64,000 bases of DNA from Gammaproteobacteria bacterium (GCA_017577615.1 PKRE01000004.1:62001-126000); one strand, 5' to 3'. Counted from the stretch's first letter, positions 8,694 through 17,744 are shown. Made by a program: numbers and translations. Notes: generated from the letters alone by a model not told the origin.

Positions 8694-8722
8694 TTGAATT
8701 TTGATAGCGGTATCATTACGCT
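8694..8722 (+). promoter_or_regulatory. LacI-type operator inside a candidate promoter upstream of xylB
   Basis: TGATAGCGGTATCA (8702-8715) is a near-perfect palindrome very close to the LacI/XylR boxes of Xanthomonas and Caulobacter (TGxTAGCGCTAxCA). It sits exactly between TTGAAT (8694-8699) and TACGCT (8717-8722), spaced 17 bp, so a bound repressor would block polymerase. It lies about 530 bp before xylB. I see no convincing gene in 8723-9244, so transcription from here would give a long leader. Confidence 0.5.
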
Positions 8723-9244
8723 CGCACCGCTGTATGAATCGCGCCATCCAGGAGGATGTCGCGGTACGGGCAGGGTTTGACCCAGTCATACCGGCCAGCC
8801 TGTCGGATCTCGCTTCATACAAAACAAGACTCGCGCACTCGATGCGTGGGCACTTCCCGATGATCCAGCGCTGTGCAGCGACTGCCCGGGCGACCGTGGG
8901 CAAACAAGAGCTTGCCGACGCTGCGTGCACGGATGTCGAGAGTGCGTGTCAGAGTCGTCGTACGTATGACGTCCGAGAAAACTTGTACTGAATTCTGCGC
9001 GACACGGCGCATCCCAGTGGGAGGCGTCGCAGGGGGATGGCGTCTGCGTTGCGTCGGTGTCCGTATTCGTGAGGCTCGCGCTAGCCGGCATCACCTTTTT
9101 GCAAGGCAGTGGCTGTGTACCGAGGTGTTTGTGCCTTGCGGCGGCAGCCGGGCCGACCACGGGGGCAGCGCTCGCGACAGCACTCGTCAGGTACGGATCC
9201 GTCGCCCGACTTGCGAGGCGTACGATAGATAACCAGAGGAAGCG

Positions 9245-10699
9245 ATGTACCTAGGTATCGATATCGGCACATCGAGCGTCAAGGCGGTCGTCGTCGATGA
9301 TTCGGATGTTGTCGTTGAGCAAGCGTCCGCGCCGCTGGCCGTTTCGCGACCGCAACCCGGCTGGTCCGAGCAAGATCCCGATGATTGGTGGGCTGCGACC
9401 AACGCGGCAGTCAAAGCCCTTTCCCCCAGAGCACGACGCAGTGTCAAGGCCATCGGCCTGAGCGGGCAAATGCATGGCGCGACGTTGCTCGACGCCAAGG
9501 ACAAGCCGCTGCGTCCGGCCATTCTGTGGAACGACGGCCGCAGCGAGAAGCAGTGTATCGCGCTCGAGCAAGCCGAGCCCGCCAGCCGCAAGATCACGGG
9601 CAATATCGCCATGCCCGGCTTTACTGCGCCGAAGCTGCTGTGGGTCAAAGAGCATGAGCCCTCGGTGTTTGCTGCGACCCGCACTGTGCTGCTGCCGAAG
9701 GACTATGTGCGTCTGCTGATGACCGGCGAGAAGGCAAGCGACTGCTCGGATGCGGCGGGCACCTTGTGGGTGGATGTGGCGAATCGGTGTTGGTCGCCGA
9801 AGATGCTCGCGGCGACGGGACTGGACGAATCGCACATGCCCCGTCTCTACGAAGGCTCGGAGGTGACAGGCACGCTTCTTCCCGAGGTGGCGGATGCCTG
9901 GGGCATGTCGCGCGTGCCGGTTGCGGGCGGTGGCGGCGACAATGCAGCGGGGGCCGCCGGAATCGGAGTCATCAACGCGGGCGACGCATTCTTGTCGCTC
10001 GGCACGTCGGGGGTCTTGTTCCTGGCGACGCCGAAATTCCTGCCGAATCCGGACCGCGCCGTGCACGCGTTCTGCCATTGCCTTCCCAACCGTTGGCATC
10101 AGATGAGCGTCATGTTGAGCGCGGCGAGCTGCGTCGATTGGGCCGTCAAGCTGACCGGTGCGGCTGACGCGGCCGAGCTGCTCGGCAAGGTGGAGGCGCG
10201 CGGTCGTCTCGACGGTCCGGAAATCTTCCTTCCTTATCTGTCAGGTGAGCGTACGCCTCACAACGATCCGCAAGCGCGCGGTGTGCTGTTCGGTCTTTCG
10301 CATGACAGCGACGCTGCTTCCATCGGTCAGGCAGTGCTGGAAGGCGTTGCATTCGCATTCGCCGACGGCCTGGATGTGCTGATCGAGGCCGGCGCCACTA
10401 TCGACAAGATCTCTGTCATTGGCGGAGGGGCGCGCTCCATGTGGTGGGGCAGCGTGCTGGCCGCCGCGCTCGGCAGGCCGCTCATCTATCGAGACGGATC
10501 GGAAGTGGGGCCGGCCTACGGTGCCGCACGGCTTGCACGGCTCGCCAAGACCGGCGAAGCGCCGGAGGACGTGTGCCAGCCGCCGCCGATTCGTGTCGTG
10601 ATCGAACCGAACCAGCGAGACATCGAGCAGCTCGCACCGAAACGAGTTCTTTTCTCAAAGCTCTACCAAGACCTTCGCAAGCGTTTTCGAGGAGAATGA
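9245..10699 (+). CDS. xylB: Xylulokinase
   Basis: A 484-residue FGGY carbohydrate kinase that phosphorylates D-xylulose to xylulose 5-phosphate with ATP. Diagnostic residues are the N-terminal phosphate loop DIGTSSVK (5-12, Asp6), the substrate-binding GQMHG (74-78, Met76-His77), WND at 95-97 and catalytic Asp232 in GGGDNAAGA, all at the spacing of E. coli XylB. The start ATG follows AGAGGA. It overlaps or abuts xylA, giving a xylBA operon that feeds the pentose phosphate pathway. Confidence 0.96.
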   Translation: MYLGIDIGTSSVKAVVVDDSDVVVEQASAPLAVSRPQPGWSEQDPDDWWAATNAAVKALSPRARRSVKAIGLSGQMHGATLLDAKDKPLRPAILWNDGRSEKQCIALEQAEPASRKITGNIAMPGFTAPKLLWVKEHEPSVFAATRTVLLPKDYVRLLMTGEKASDCSDAAGTLWVDVANRCWSPKMLAATGLDESHMPRLYEGSEVTGTLLPEVADAWGMSRVPVAGGGGDNAAGAAGIGVINAGDAFLSLGTSGVLFLATPKFLPNPDRAVHAFCHCLPNRWHQMSVMLSAASCVDWAVKLTGAADAAELLGKVEARGRLDGPEIFLPYLSGERTPHNDPQARGVLFGLSHDSDAASIGQAVLEGVAFAFADGLDVLIEAGATIDKISVIGGGARSMWWGSVLAAALGRPLIYRDGSEVGPAYGAARLARLAKTGEAPEDVCQPPPIRVVIEPNQRDIEQLAPKRVLFSKLYQDLRKRFRGE

Positions 10700-10701
10700 C
10701 C

Positions 10702-12048
10702 ATGTCGAGTGCTGCCCGTCTTCAATCGGCGACGTCGTATTTCGCAGTCGTCGATCCCATTCGCTACGAAGGTCCGGATACTGACAACCCGCTGGCTTTC
10801 CGCTGGTACGACAAGGACCGCATCGTGCTGGGCAAGCGCATGGAGGACCACCTGCGTCCGGCCGTTTGCTACTGGCACTCGTTCGCCTGGGACGGTCACG
10901 ACATTTTCGGCGCAGGCACGTTCCAGCGGCCTTGGAATCAGGGACCGATGACCGAGGAAGCCGCCTGGGTCAAGATGGATGCGGCATTCGACTTCTTCAC
11001 GCGGCTCGGCACGCCTTTCTATTGTTTCCATGACGTCGATGCGATGCCCGCCGCCAGCAACATCAGGGAGTACGTGCAGAACCTGGCGAAGACAGTTGAT
11101 CGCCTCGAGAAGAAGCAAGCCGAAACGGGCGTGAAGCTCCTCTGGGGGACGGCAAACCTGTTCTCGCATCCCCGATACATGGGTGGTGCCGCGACGAACC
11201 CGGACCCGGAAGTCTGGGCGTTCGCAGCCACGCAAGTGCGTCACATGATGGATGCGACCAAGCGGCTCGGCGGCTCGAACTATGTGCTATGGGGCGGCCG
11301 CGAAGGCTACGACTCGCTGCTGAACACGAATCTGAAGCGCGAGCTCGACAACTTCGGACGCTTCCTGCAGCTGGTCGTCGACTACAAGTACAAGATCGGC
11401 TTCAAGGGCACCATTCTCGTCGAGCCAAAGCCGCATGAACCGACGAAGCACCAATATGACTTCGACGTGGCGACGGTGTACGGCTTCTTGAAGCGGCACG
11501 GTCTCGAGAACGAGGTGAAGGTCAACATCGAGGCCAATCACGCCACTCTCGCGGGCCACAGCTTCGATCACGAGATCGCGATGGCCGATGCGCTCGGCAT
11601 CTTCGGCTCGATCGACATCAATCGTGGCGATCCGCAGAACGGCTGGGACACGGATCAATTCCCCAACGACCCGCTGGAGATGACGTTGGCGATGTATCGA
11701 ATCTTGAAGGCCGGCGGCTTCAAGGACGGCGGTTTCAACTTCGACGCAAAGGTGCGTCGTCAGAGCATCGATCCCATCGATCTGTTCCACGGGCACATCG
11801 GCGGGCTCGACGTTCTCGCGCGCGCGCTGCTCTCTGCGGCGAAGCTGATCGAGCAGGGTACGCTCGACAAGTTCGTCGAAGAGCGGTATGCGAAGTGGAA
11901 CGGCGAGGTCGGTCAGAAGATCTATGCAAAGGATGCCTCGCTCGCCACGATCTCCGACTGGGCCGTCGAGGCGAATATCGATCCGAAGCCGGTCTCCGGA
12001 CGTCAGGAATACCTGGAGAATCTGGTGGGGCGCGCGATCGTCGGCTGA
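10702..12048 (+). CDS. xylA: Xylose isomerase
   Basis: A 448-residue class II xylose isomerase converting D-xylose to D-xylulose. Catalytic His110 and Asp113 lie in FYCFHDVD. Metal ligands Glu241, Glu277, His280, Asp305, Asp316 and Asp318 and Lys243 appear in VEPKPHEPTKHQYDFD, VNIEANHATLAGH and DPQNGWDTDQFPND, each offset by nine from E. coli numbering. The ATG at 10702 is chosen because GGAG lies seven bases before it; an in-frame ATG at 10696 overlaps the xylB stop and would add two residues. A rho-independent terminator follows. Confidence 0.97.
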   Translation: MSSAARLQSATSYFAVVDPIRYEGPDTDNPLAFRWYDKDRIVLGKRMEDHLRPAVCYWHSFAWDGHDIFGAGTFQRPWNQGPMTEEAAWVKMDAAFDFFTRLGTPFYCFHDVDAMPAASNIREYVQNLAKTVDRLEKKQAETGVKLLWGTANLFSHPRYMGGAATNPDPEVWAFAATQVRHMMDATKRLGGSNYVLWGGREGYDSLLNTNLKRELDNFGRFLQLVVDYKYKIGFKGTILVEPKPHEPTKHQYDFDVATVYGFLKRHGLENEVKVNIEANHATLAGHSFDHEIAMADALGIFGSIDINRGDPQNGWDTDQFPNDPLEMTLAMYRILKAGGFKDGGFNFDAKVRRQSIDPIDLFHGHIGGLDVLARALLSAAKLIEQGTLDKFVEERYAKWNGEVGQKIYAKDASLATISDWAVEANIDPKPVSGRQEYLENLVGRAIVG

Positions 12049-12091
12049 CGCCACGAGAACGCACCTGCGCAGCGACACAGGTAGACGAAGC

Positions 12092-12125
12092 AAGCGGCGA
12101 GGGCGCACGCTCTCGCCGCTTTTTT
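12092..12125 (+). terminator. Rho-independent terminator of xylBA
   Basis: A perfect 10-bp stem AAGCGGCGAG / CTCGCCGCTT with a 10-base loop is followed by a T-run, 44 bases after the xylA stop. Confidence 0.85.
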
Positions 12126-12233
12126 GTGGCTTGGCTCGGCTGCAAGAGGAGCCGCGTCCGCAGCGCGAGGCAAGGCCTAGCGGGCTACGAAACGCGTGCT
12201 CGCCGTTAGCCGCGCATCGGAGCCGCATCACCG

Positions 12234-12266
12234 GCAAAAAAGAAAGAGCGGCCCGCAGGCCGCTCT
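12234..12266 (-). terminator. Rho-independent terminator of the symporter gene
   Basis: On the minus strand the stem GAGCGGCC-TGCG-GGCCGCTC is followed by a T-rich tract (complement of ggcaaaaaagaaa), 30 bases after the symporter stop. The convergent xylA operon has its own terminator. Confidence 0.8.
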
Positions 12267-12295
12267 CATGTGATCGGCTCTAATCGGCGGTTCGA

Positions 12296-14017
12296 TCAAC
12301 CGAGCCAGAAGCTGAAGTACAAGTAGATGCCGATCACGAGCACCAGAATCGTCGTCGCGAGGATCTTGTTGCCGGTATCCCAGCTCTGCTTGATCTCTTC
12401 GCCCGCGATCGCGCGGATGGACGCGTAGGTCAATCCCTCGACGTTCTCGCGCGGCGGCGGCGGGCTCGTCAGGGAGCCCACGATCAGCAGCACGATGCTG
12501 ATGAGGAACAGCAAGCCCGTCGCGTAGAGGAAGTTCAGGTCGCCAATCGCCGCGAGGAACGCCGGATTCGCGATCTTCCCGTTTCCGGTGCCGAAGAAGG
12601 CCTGGCAGGTGAGCTTGATCATGCCGAGGATGAAGCCGCCGCCGAGCGCCCACACGGCTCCGCGGGCGTTGATACGGCTCCAGAACAATCCCAGCAGGAA
12701 CACTGCGGCGATCGGCGGCGCGAGATAGCCTTGAACGCTCTGTAGATACTGATAGAGCCCGCCGCCGGAAATCACTTTCATGACCGGAATCCAGAGGATG
12801 CCCAGGATCACCACGACGGTCGTGGCGATGCGTCCGACGGTGAGCAAGTGCCGCTCGGAACGACCTGGGCGCAGCTTCTCGTAGATGTCGACCGTGAACA
12901 GTGATGCGCTCGAATTGAACAGCGACGCGAGCGAGCTCATGAGCGCGGCGAGCAGGCAGGCGACGATCAGTCCTCGAATGCCTGCAGGGAGCAAGGTCGT
13001 GACCAGGGTCGGGAACACCGTATCGCCGTCGAGAGTCGCAACGCCGTCCACGACCTTCATCGGCAGTTGTATGGCGCCCTTCTGGTGCAGGGCCCAGCCA
13101 ATCATGCCCGGCACGAGGAAGATCAGCACCGGCCAGACCTTGAGCAGACCGCCGAAGAGCGCGCCGCGGCGTGCGGTGGCGAGGTCCTTGGCCGAGAGGG
13201 TACGCTGCACGATGTACTGATCAGTGCACCAGTACCAGATGCCGATGATGGGCGAGGCGATCAGCACGCCCAGCCATGGAAAATCCGGATCGCTGAGCGG
13301 GCGCCACAGGGCGAACGCTTCCTTGTTCGCCTTCGCTTGCGCGACCAGCTCGTTCCAGCCGGCGATCATCCCCGCACCGTCGCTGAGCCGCGTCAGCCCC
13401 ATATAAGTGATGACTGCAGCGCCGAACAGGATGATCACGGCCTGCGGCGTGGCCGTCGCCATGATCGCGCGCATGCCGCCGAAAACCGTATAGATGCCCG
13501 TGATGACGACGGTGGTGAACGCGCCGACCCAGAAGGCGTTCTCGGGCGAGCCGAAGGTATCGGGCAGGAGCGCCTGGAACACGATGGCGCCGGCGTAAAC
13601 AGTGACGCTCACCTTCGTGAACACGTACGCCACCAGCGACACGACGGACAGAATGGTGCGAGCCCGCGCGCTGAAGCGACGCTCGAGGAACTCGGGGATC
13701 GTCTGTACGCCCGACTTGTAATAGAACGGCACGAAGAAGCCGGCAAGCAGAATCAGAATCCAGGCGTGCAGCTCCCAGTGCGCCATCGCCATGCCCGTGG
13801 ACGCGCCTTGCCCGGCGAGCCCGACGATGTGCTCAGAGCCGATATTGGACGTGAAGATGGAAGCGCCGATTGCCACGAAGCCAGCATTGCGGCCGGCAAG
13901 GAAGTAATCGATGGAGTCCTTTTGCTTGCGACCGTACCACCAGGCGAGGAAGCCGATGAGCACGAAGTAGAGAAAAACAATGGTCCAGTCGAGAGCGGAC
14001 ATCGATGGGCTTTGCAT
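12296..14017 (-). CDS. Sodium:solute symporter (SSS/SGLT family), probable sugar transporter
   Basis: A 573-residue inner-membrane protein with about 14 hydrophobic segments. It shows SGLT-type features: an early FTSNIGSEHIVGLAGQGA stretch, WYWCTDQYIVQRTLSAKD in the middle, and a length close to the Vibrio sodium/galactose transporter. It would move a sugar across the inner membrane with Na+. ATG 14017 is preferred over an ATG at 14002 because AGGTG lies eight bases upstream. Its position tail-to-tail with xylBA makes xylose or a related pentose the likely substrate (inference). The strand and its own terminator show that it is transcribed separately from xylBA. Confidence 0.93.
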   Translation of the reverse strand: MQSPSMSALDWTIVFLYFVLIGFLAWWYGRKQKDSIDYFLAGRNAGFVAIGASIFTSNIGSEHIVGLAGQGASTGMAMAHWELHAWILILLAGFFVPFYYKSGVQTIPEFLERRFSARARTILSVVSLVAYVFTKVSVTVYAGAIVFQALLPDTFGSPENAFWVGAFTTVVITGIYTVFGGMRAIMATATPQAVIILFGAAVITYMGLTRLSDGAGMIAGWNELVAQAKANKEAFALWRPLSDPDFPWLGVLIASPIIGIWYWCTDQYIVQRTLSAKDLATARRGALFGGLLKVWPVLIFLVPGMIGWALHQKGAIQLPMKVVDGVATLDGDTVFPTLVTTLLPAGIRGLIVACLLAALMSSLASLFNSSASLFTVDIYEKLRPGRSERHLLTVGRIATTVVVILGILWIPVMKVISGGGLYQYLQSVQGYLAPPIAAVFLLGLFWSRINARGAVWALGGGFILGMIKLTCQAFFGTGNGKIANPAFLAAIGDLNFLYATGLLFLISIVLLIVGSLTSPPPPRENVEGLTYASIRAIAGEEIKQSWDTGNKILATTILVLVIGIYLYFSFWLG

Positions 14018-14346
14018 ATGCTTGCACCTATTTAGCCCTTCCGACCGCTCTCGTCCGCGCGACCCTTGCCGAGAACGCGGTCGGTGCAGCGGTTGGGCCG
14101 TGTTGTTTTACTTAAAGCCTAGCTTTGAGTCGTTGGGCCGCGCTCTTTAGTTATCCCCCCGCAGCCGGCGGACACCTTAGAAGCTCGAGCGGCAGCTCGC
14201 AAGAGTATCGGTTGATAATAGTACGCTTGACGAGTCAGCTGGGCGCTCGGGCCTGGAGGGACGGCTCGCATCCTGAGCGCGCAGCGTGCCGCAGCTCGCA
14301 GCGCGCATGCTCGCGCAGGCAGATCACAGAGACCCGCGCAGTCCGC
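14018..14346. other. Intergenic region without a recognisable gene
   Basis: The 329 bp between the kinase-like gene and the symporter, both on the minus strand, hold no convincing reading frame. An inverted repeat AAAGC-cta-GCTTT at 14114-14126 lies about 100 bp upstream of the symporter and could be an operator. No clear promoter is seen. Confidence 0.4.
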
Positions 14347-15690
14347 TCAGCTGGCGGCGAGCAACCAGCGAGAGAGGATGCTCGGACGCATGCGTCTCAA
14401 GAACACTCTGCCGTCACGTGGGCGCGTGCTGCGCTCAAACGATAGGCAGCGTTCGATGAGCTTGCGCGCACGACGATGGAGGCCCGGAATAGGGGCGGGA
14501 TGCAAGCCGCGTTGGCGTGCGACCGCGAGCGAGCAACGCTGAAACGGGTGCACGCCGGCGAGGAGCTCGTAAGCGATGACTCCGAGCGGGTACAGATCGT
14601 CGGCGGGATGAGGCGTGCCCTGCTGTGCCCACGGGTCGGCGGTGTACGCTTCCGTGTAGGCGCGTAATGTGAGCGTGTCCAGCACATCGAGCGATTCGTT
14701 GCTGGTCGGTACGGCACGCACGAGCTCGAATCCCATGATCTTCGGCGTGCCGTCGTCGCAGACGAACACGGCGTGCGGGTTCAGGTCGCAATGGACGATT
14801 CCGCGACGATGAGCGTACGCCAGACCGTTCGCGATCCCTTCGATCAGCGGCCACGCCTTGTCGTATGCCAGACCCTTGCCGCGGACCTCGCGCACCAGCC
14901 CGCTCAGCCAGCGTCCGCGGAGCGGCTCCATGACGATGAACGCGTGGTGTTCATGCCGATCGATGTCGTAGGTGGCGACGATGTTCGGATGAATAAGCGT
15001 TTGTGAGCGGCGCACGACTTCTTCCAACGCCGCGTAGGCAAGCGGCTGCTGTCGCAGATCGACAGCGACCACCTTGACGGTCACGTGCACCTCCGACTCG
15101 GGCGAGCGCTGCAGATCGATCGCATCGTAGACTTGACCCACCCCGCCCAAGCCGAGGGGAGCGATGAGGCGATAGCGGCCGTTCAGTACGGTGCCGAGCG
15201 GGAGGGATTCGAGCGGATACAGAGCTCGCGATGCGGAGTCCGATGCCGCTGTGTCGGTGCGCCCGAGCCCGACGGTGCGATTGTCGGCGTCGAGGCAGGC
15301 GGCTGCGTCACACGCGCTGGCGGGGGGCTGAGTCACGGGCCGGAACAGCGCCGCTCGAAGCTGCTCCAAGTCGACGATCGGTGGCAGCGTTGGCTCGGCT
15401 AGCGAGTCCGCCCCTGAGGCGCGCGGCGCGGGCGACAGTCTCGGCACGACGGTCGCGGCGTCCAGCCACACGGTCTTGTCTGAGCGGACGTCCTCGAGGG
15501 CGTCGAATAGCGCGCGCGCTGCGGCACGCGAGAGCTGGCCGCGCACCAACTCCGCTTCGATTCGCTGACCCCAGAAGCGGGTCCTGACCGGATCGGCCTG
15601 CGATGCAGCGGCGACCGCCTCGCATGCCGCGTCGAGGGATAGACTGCCGTCGCTCAAACCGAGGATGATGTCATCGAGTTGTATCGTCAT
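14347..15690 (-). CDS. Ser/Thr protein kinase-like protein, predicted pseudokinase
   Basis: A 447-residue cytoplasmic protein. Residues 1-160 are a non-catalytic N-terminal region; about 172-435 has the Hanks-type kinase fold. The glycine loop (GLGGVGQV, 180-187) and the beta-3 Lys206 (VTVKVV) are present. The catalytic loop, however, reads HCDLNPHAV (300-308): it keeps Asp302 but lacks the usual Lys and Asn. The DFG motif is GFE (320-322), so the Mg-binding Asp is lost, and the APE motif is degenerate. It is likely inactive or strongly altered as a kinase, perhaps a scaffold or sensor. ATG 15690 has GAGGAA upstream; the frame extends further but without a good start. It diverges from moeB. 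Confidence 0.85.
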   Translation of the reverse strand: MTIQLDDIILGLSDGSLSLDAACEAVAAASQADPVRTRFWGQRIEAELVRGQLSRAAARALFDALEDVRSDKTVWLDAATVVPRLSPAPRASGADSLAEPTLPPIVDLEQLRAALFRPVTQPPASACDAAACLDADNRTVGLGRTDTAASDSASRALYPLESLPLGTVLNGRYRLIAPLGLGGVGQVYDAIDLQRSPESEVHVTVKVVAVDLRQQPLAYAALEEVVRRSQTLIHPNIVATYDIDRHEHHAFIVMEPLRGRWLSGLVREVRGKGLAYDKAWPLIEGIANGLAYAHRRGIVHCDLNPHAVFVCDDGTPKIMGFELVRAVPTSNESLDVLDTLTLRAYTEAYTADPWAQQGTPHPADDLYPLGVIAYELLAGVHPFQRCSLAVARQRGLHPAPIPGLHRRARKLIERCLSFERSTRPRDGRVFLRRMRPSILSRWLLAAS

Positions 15691-15900
15691 GCGTTCCTCG
15701 CAGTCGTTCCGTCGTGTGTGATTCGTCGCGACACCAGAGCTACACCCGCGATGCATCGTCCTGGCGCCCGGTGAGGTAGAGAATAGGGCCGTCGCCAGCC
15801 GAGAAATGTGACTCCCGGCGCATTTCGGTGCTATAGAGAACGACAAGAGGTGACCGCAAGCTGCTGTGTACGTTGAGTTTTTCAATTCGAGACATGCGTC

Positions 15901-17067
15901 GTGATGGATTCCGGAGCACCCCAGAGCGCCCCGTTCAGTGCAGCTGAGCAGAGCCGCTATAGCCGCCATCTCACCTTGCCCGAGATCGGTGTGGCGGGGC
16001 AGAAAAAGCTGAGAGCAGCGCGCGTGCTCCTGGTGGGCGCTGGAGGGCTCGGCTCTCCGTCGAGCCTGTACTTGGCGGCTGCGGGCGTGGGAACGCTCGG
16101 GCTTGTCGACAACGATCGCGTGGAGCTCTCCAACTTACAGCGGCAAGTGCTCTACGGCACCGACCTCATCGGACAGCCGAAGGTTCATGCGGCGCGTGCG
16201 CGGCTCGAAGCGCTCAACCCCGATGTACGAGTCGAGGTATACGACATCGAGCTCACTGCGGCGAACGTTCTCGACATCCTTTCTAGTTATGACCTCATCC
16301 TCGACGGCTCGGACCGTTTCCGCACGCGCTATCTCGTCAATGATGCGTGCGTCTTGCTCGGCAAGCCGCTGATCTCGGCGGCGATTCACCGGTTCGAAGG
16401 GCAGGCCACCACGTACGTGCCGGGTGCCGGGCCGTGCTATCGGTGCTTGTTTCCGGCGCCGCCGGCGGATGGGCTCGTGCCGAACTGCGCGGAGGCGGGC
16501 GTGCTGGGCGTGCTGCCTGGCGTGATGGGTGCCATTCAAGCCACTGAGGCGATCAAGCTGATCGTTGGTGCAGGAGAGCTGTTGATCGGACGGCTGCTCA
16601 CGTACAACGCGCTGTCGCTGAAATTCGGTGAATTTCGCTTTGGCCGACGCGCGGACTGCCCCGTGTGCGGAGATCATCCGACAATCCGCGAAGTGCGCGA
16701 TCTTCCCGAGGCTTGCGGCGCCGATGATCTGGCCGCCGTGCGTCGCCTCGACCCGCGAACGCTCTACGCGCTGCTGTCGGGACCGCACAAGCCGCCTGTG
16801 ATCGTCGATGTGCGCGAGCCACGCGAGTTCGCGGTGGCGCACCTACCGGCATCCGTGAACATCCCGGTGCGTGAGCTCGAAGGGCGTCTCGCGGAGCTCT
16901 CGCAACATGAGACTGTGGTGTTCGTCTGTCGCAGCGGCGCACGCAGCCTCACGGCTTCCGGCATGGCGCACCGAGCAGGCATGCGAAAACCCGCGCACTT
17001 GGAAGGCGGCTTGCTCGCTTGGGCGCGAGATGTAGATCCGTCCTTCGAGGTGGCGCCGGTGGGTTAA
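15901..17067 (+). CDS. moeB: MoeB/ThiF-type adenylyltransferase fused to a rhodanese domain
   Basis: A 388-residue E1-like enzyme that adenylates the C-terminal glycine of a small sulfur carrier (MoaD or ThiS type) for molybdopterin or thiamin synthesis. The ATP-binding GAGGLGSP lies at 47-54, with DNDRVELSNLQRQ following. Zinc cysteine pairs are C179/C182 (CYRC) and C253/C256 (CPVC), and the conserved crossover Cys is C196 (NCAEAGVLG). A C-terminal rhodanese domain (about 285-385) has active-site Cys343 in CRSGAR, so it could also pass sulfur to the carrier, as in MoeZ/MOCS3. GTG 15901 or ATG 15904 may start it; neither has a strong ribosome binding site. Confidence 0.92.
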   Translation: MMDSGAPQSAPFSAAEQSRYSRHLTLPEIGVAGQKKLRAARVLLVGAGGLGSPSSLYLAAAGVGTLGLVDNDRVELSNLQRQVLYGTDLIGQPKVHAARARLEALNPDVRVEVYDIELTAANVLDILSSYDLILDGSDRFRTRYLVNDACVLLGKPLISAAIHRFEGQATTYVPGAGPCYRCLFPAPPADGLVPNCAEAGVLGVLPGVMGAIQATEAIKLIVGAGELLIGRLLTYNALSLKFGEFRFGRRADCPVCGDHPTIREVRDLPEACGADDLAAVRRLDPRTLYALLSGPHKPPVIVDVREPREFAVAHLPASVNIPVRELEGRLAELSQHETVVFVCRSGARSLTASGMAHRAGMRKPAHLEGGLLAWARDVDPSFEVAPVG

Positions 17068-17246
17068 GGTTGCTGCGATTGCGAGCGGCCCTTGGGTGAG
17101 CGGCTCACCAGCCAGCGTTTCGCCGGCAGCCAGCTGACGAGCTCTTGGCGACGGCGTTGCCATGCTTGCTCAAGTGTCTTGGCTGCTTCCGGTAACATGG
17201 CTCGTACCGAGCTCGGCATCCGCACCACTTGTCCAAACACTTTCAC
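17064..17246 (-). CDS. Small hypothetical protein (60 residues)
   Basis: I do not recognise this protein. A GTG start at 17246 has an excellent ribosome binding site (GAGGAGAG, six bases upstream). The product is basic, with a helical middle (LPEAAKTLEQAWQRRRQEL) followed by SWLPAKRWLVSRSPKG. It overlaps the end of moeB by four bases, tail to tail. No membrane segment or signal peptide is seen. The strong translation signal and even composition support a real gene; its role is unknown. Confidence 0.5.
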   Translation of the reverse strand: MKVFGQVVRMPSSVRAMLPEAAKTLEQAWQRRRQELVSWLPAKRWLVSRSPKGRSQSQQP

Positions 17247-17296
17247 AACGCACTCTCCTCGACGAACACGATTTTCGACTAGACGACGGCGCATAG

Positions 17297-17403
17297 GTTC
17301 CACGATGGAACGCGAGCATTGCCGCAGCATTCAGCTGCGGTATCGTCTGCCGCGCGAAGCACCTGGCGGCGCTACACTCACAGTACTCGACTTGCATGTC
17401 GAG
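17297..17403. other. Cluster of three perfect inverted repeats in a 498-bp gap
   Basis: GTTCCA-cga-TGGAAC (17297-17311), CCGCAGC-attca-GCTGCGG (17322-17340) and CTCGAC-ttgcat-GTCGAG (17386-17403) lie within about 110 bp, upstream of the 60-residue minus-strand gene. Open frames on both strands across 17247-17744 have no recognisable family or good start, and I call no gene there. Confidence 0.4.
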
Positions 17404-17744
17404 ATCATTACGCCGCGTGGAATAACAGTGATTCCTTGCCTTCGCTGTGAGCAACCGGAGCGGAAGCGCGCTCGGTCTCGCGTCGACTTTGAATCGCTTC
17501 CACCAAGCGAACACTACCCGAGTCGCGCGGCTCGTGGCAGTCGGATGACGATGGACGTCGCCAACGGACAACAGCCGTCAAACCGCGCACCCGCACAATA
17601 CGCGGACATTACCGACGACCACAGCAATGTGGGTCTTCAAAATGATGGCCTGCCGCATTGGATCACTCGATCTTCCTCGCGAGCCTCCTGCGAAAGAAGG
17701 CAGGGGAGTGGATCCAAGGCTTAGCGGAACGTGAGAGAGACGAT

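Noticed and set aside
8701..8991. 96-codon frame after the GguC-like gene
   Set aside because: It begins inside the LacI-type operator, has no ribosome binding site and no recognisable sequence.
13067..14035. 322-codon plus-strand frame opposite the symporter
   Set aside because: Antisense shadow; charged low-complexity product with no motif, while the minus strand encodes a clear multi-TM transporter.
15691..15969. 93-codon N-terminal extension of the kinase-like protein
   Set aside because: Non-conserved and cysteine/histidine-rich. It overlaps the moeB start on the other strand, and GAGGAA marks the later ATG at 15690.
17305..17724. Plus-strand frame of about 140 codons before the DUF6607-like gene
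   Set aside because: It starts inside an inverted repeat, has no ribosome binding site and has irregular composition. A competing minus-strand frame is equally unconvincing.
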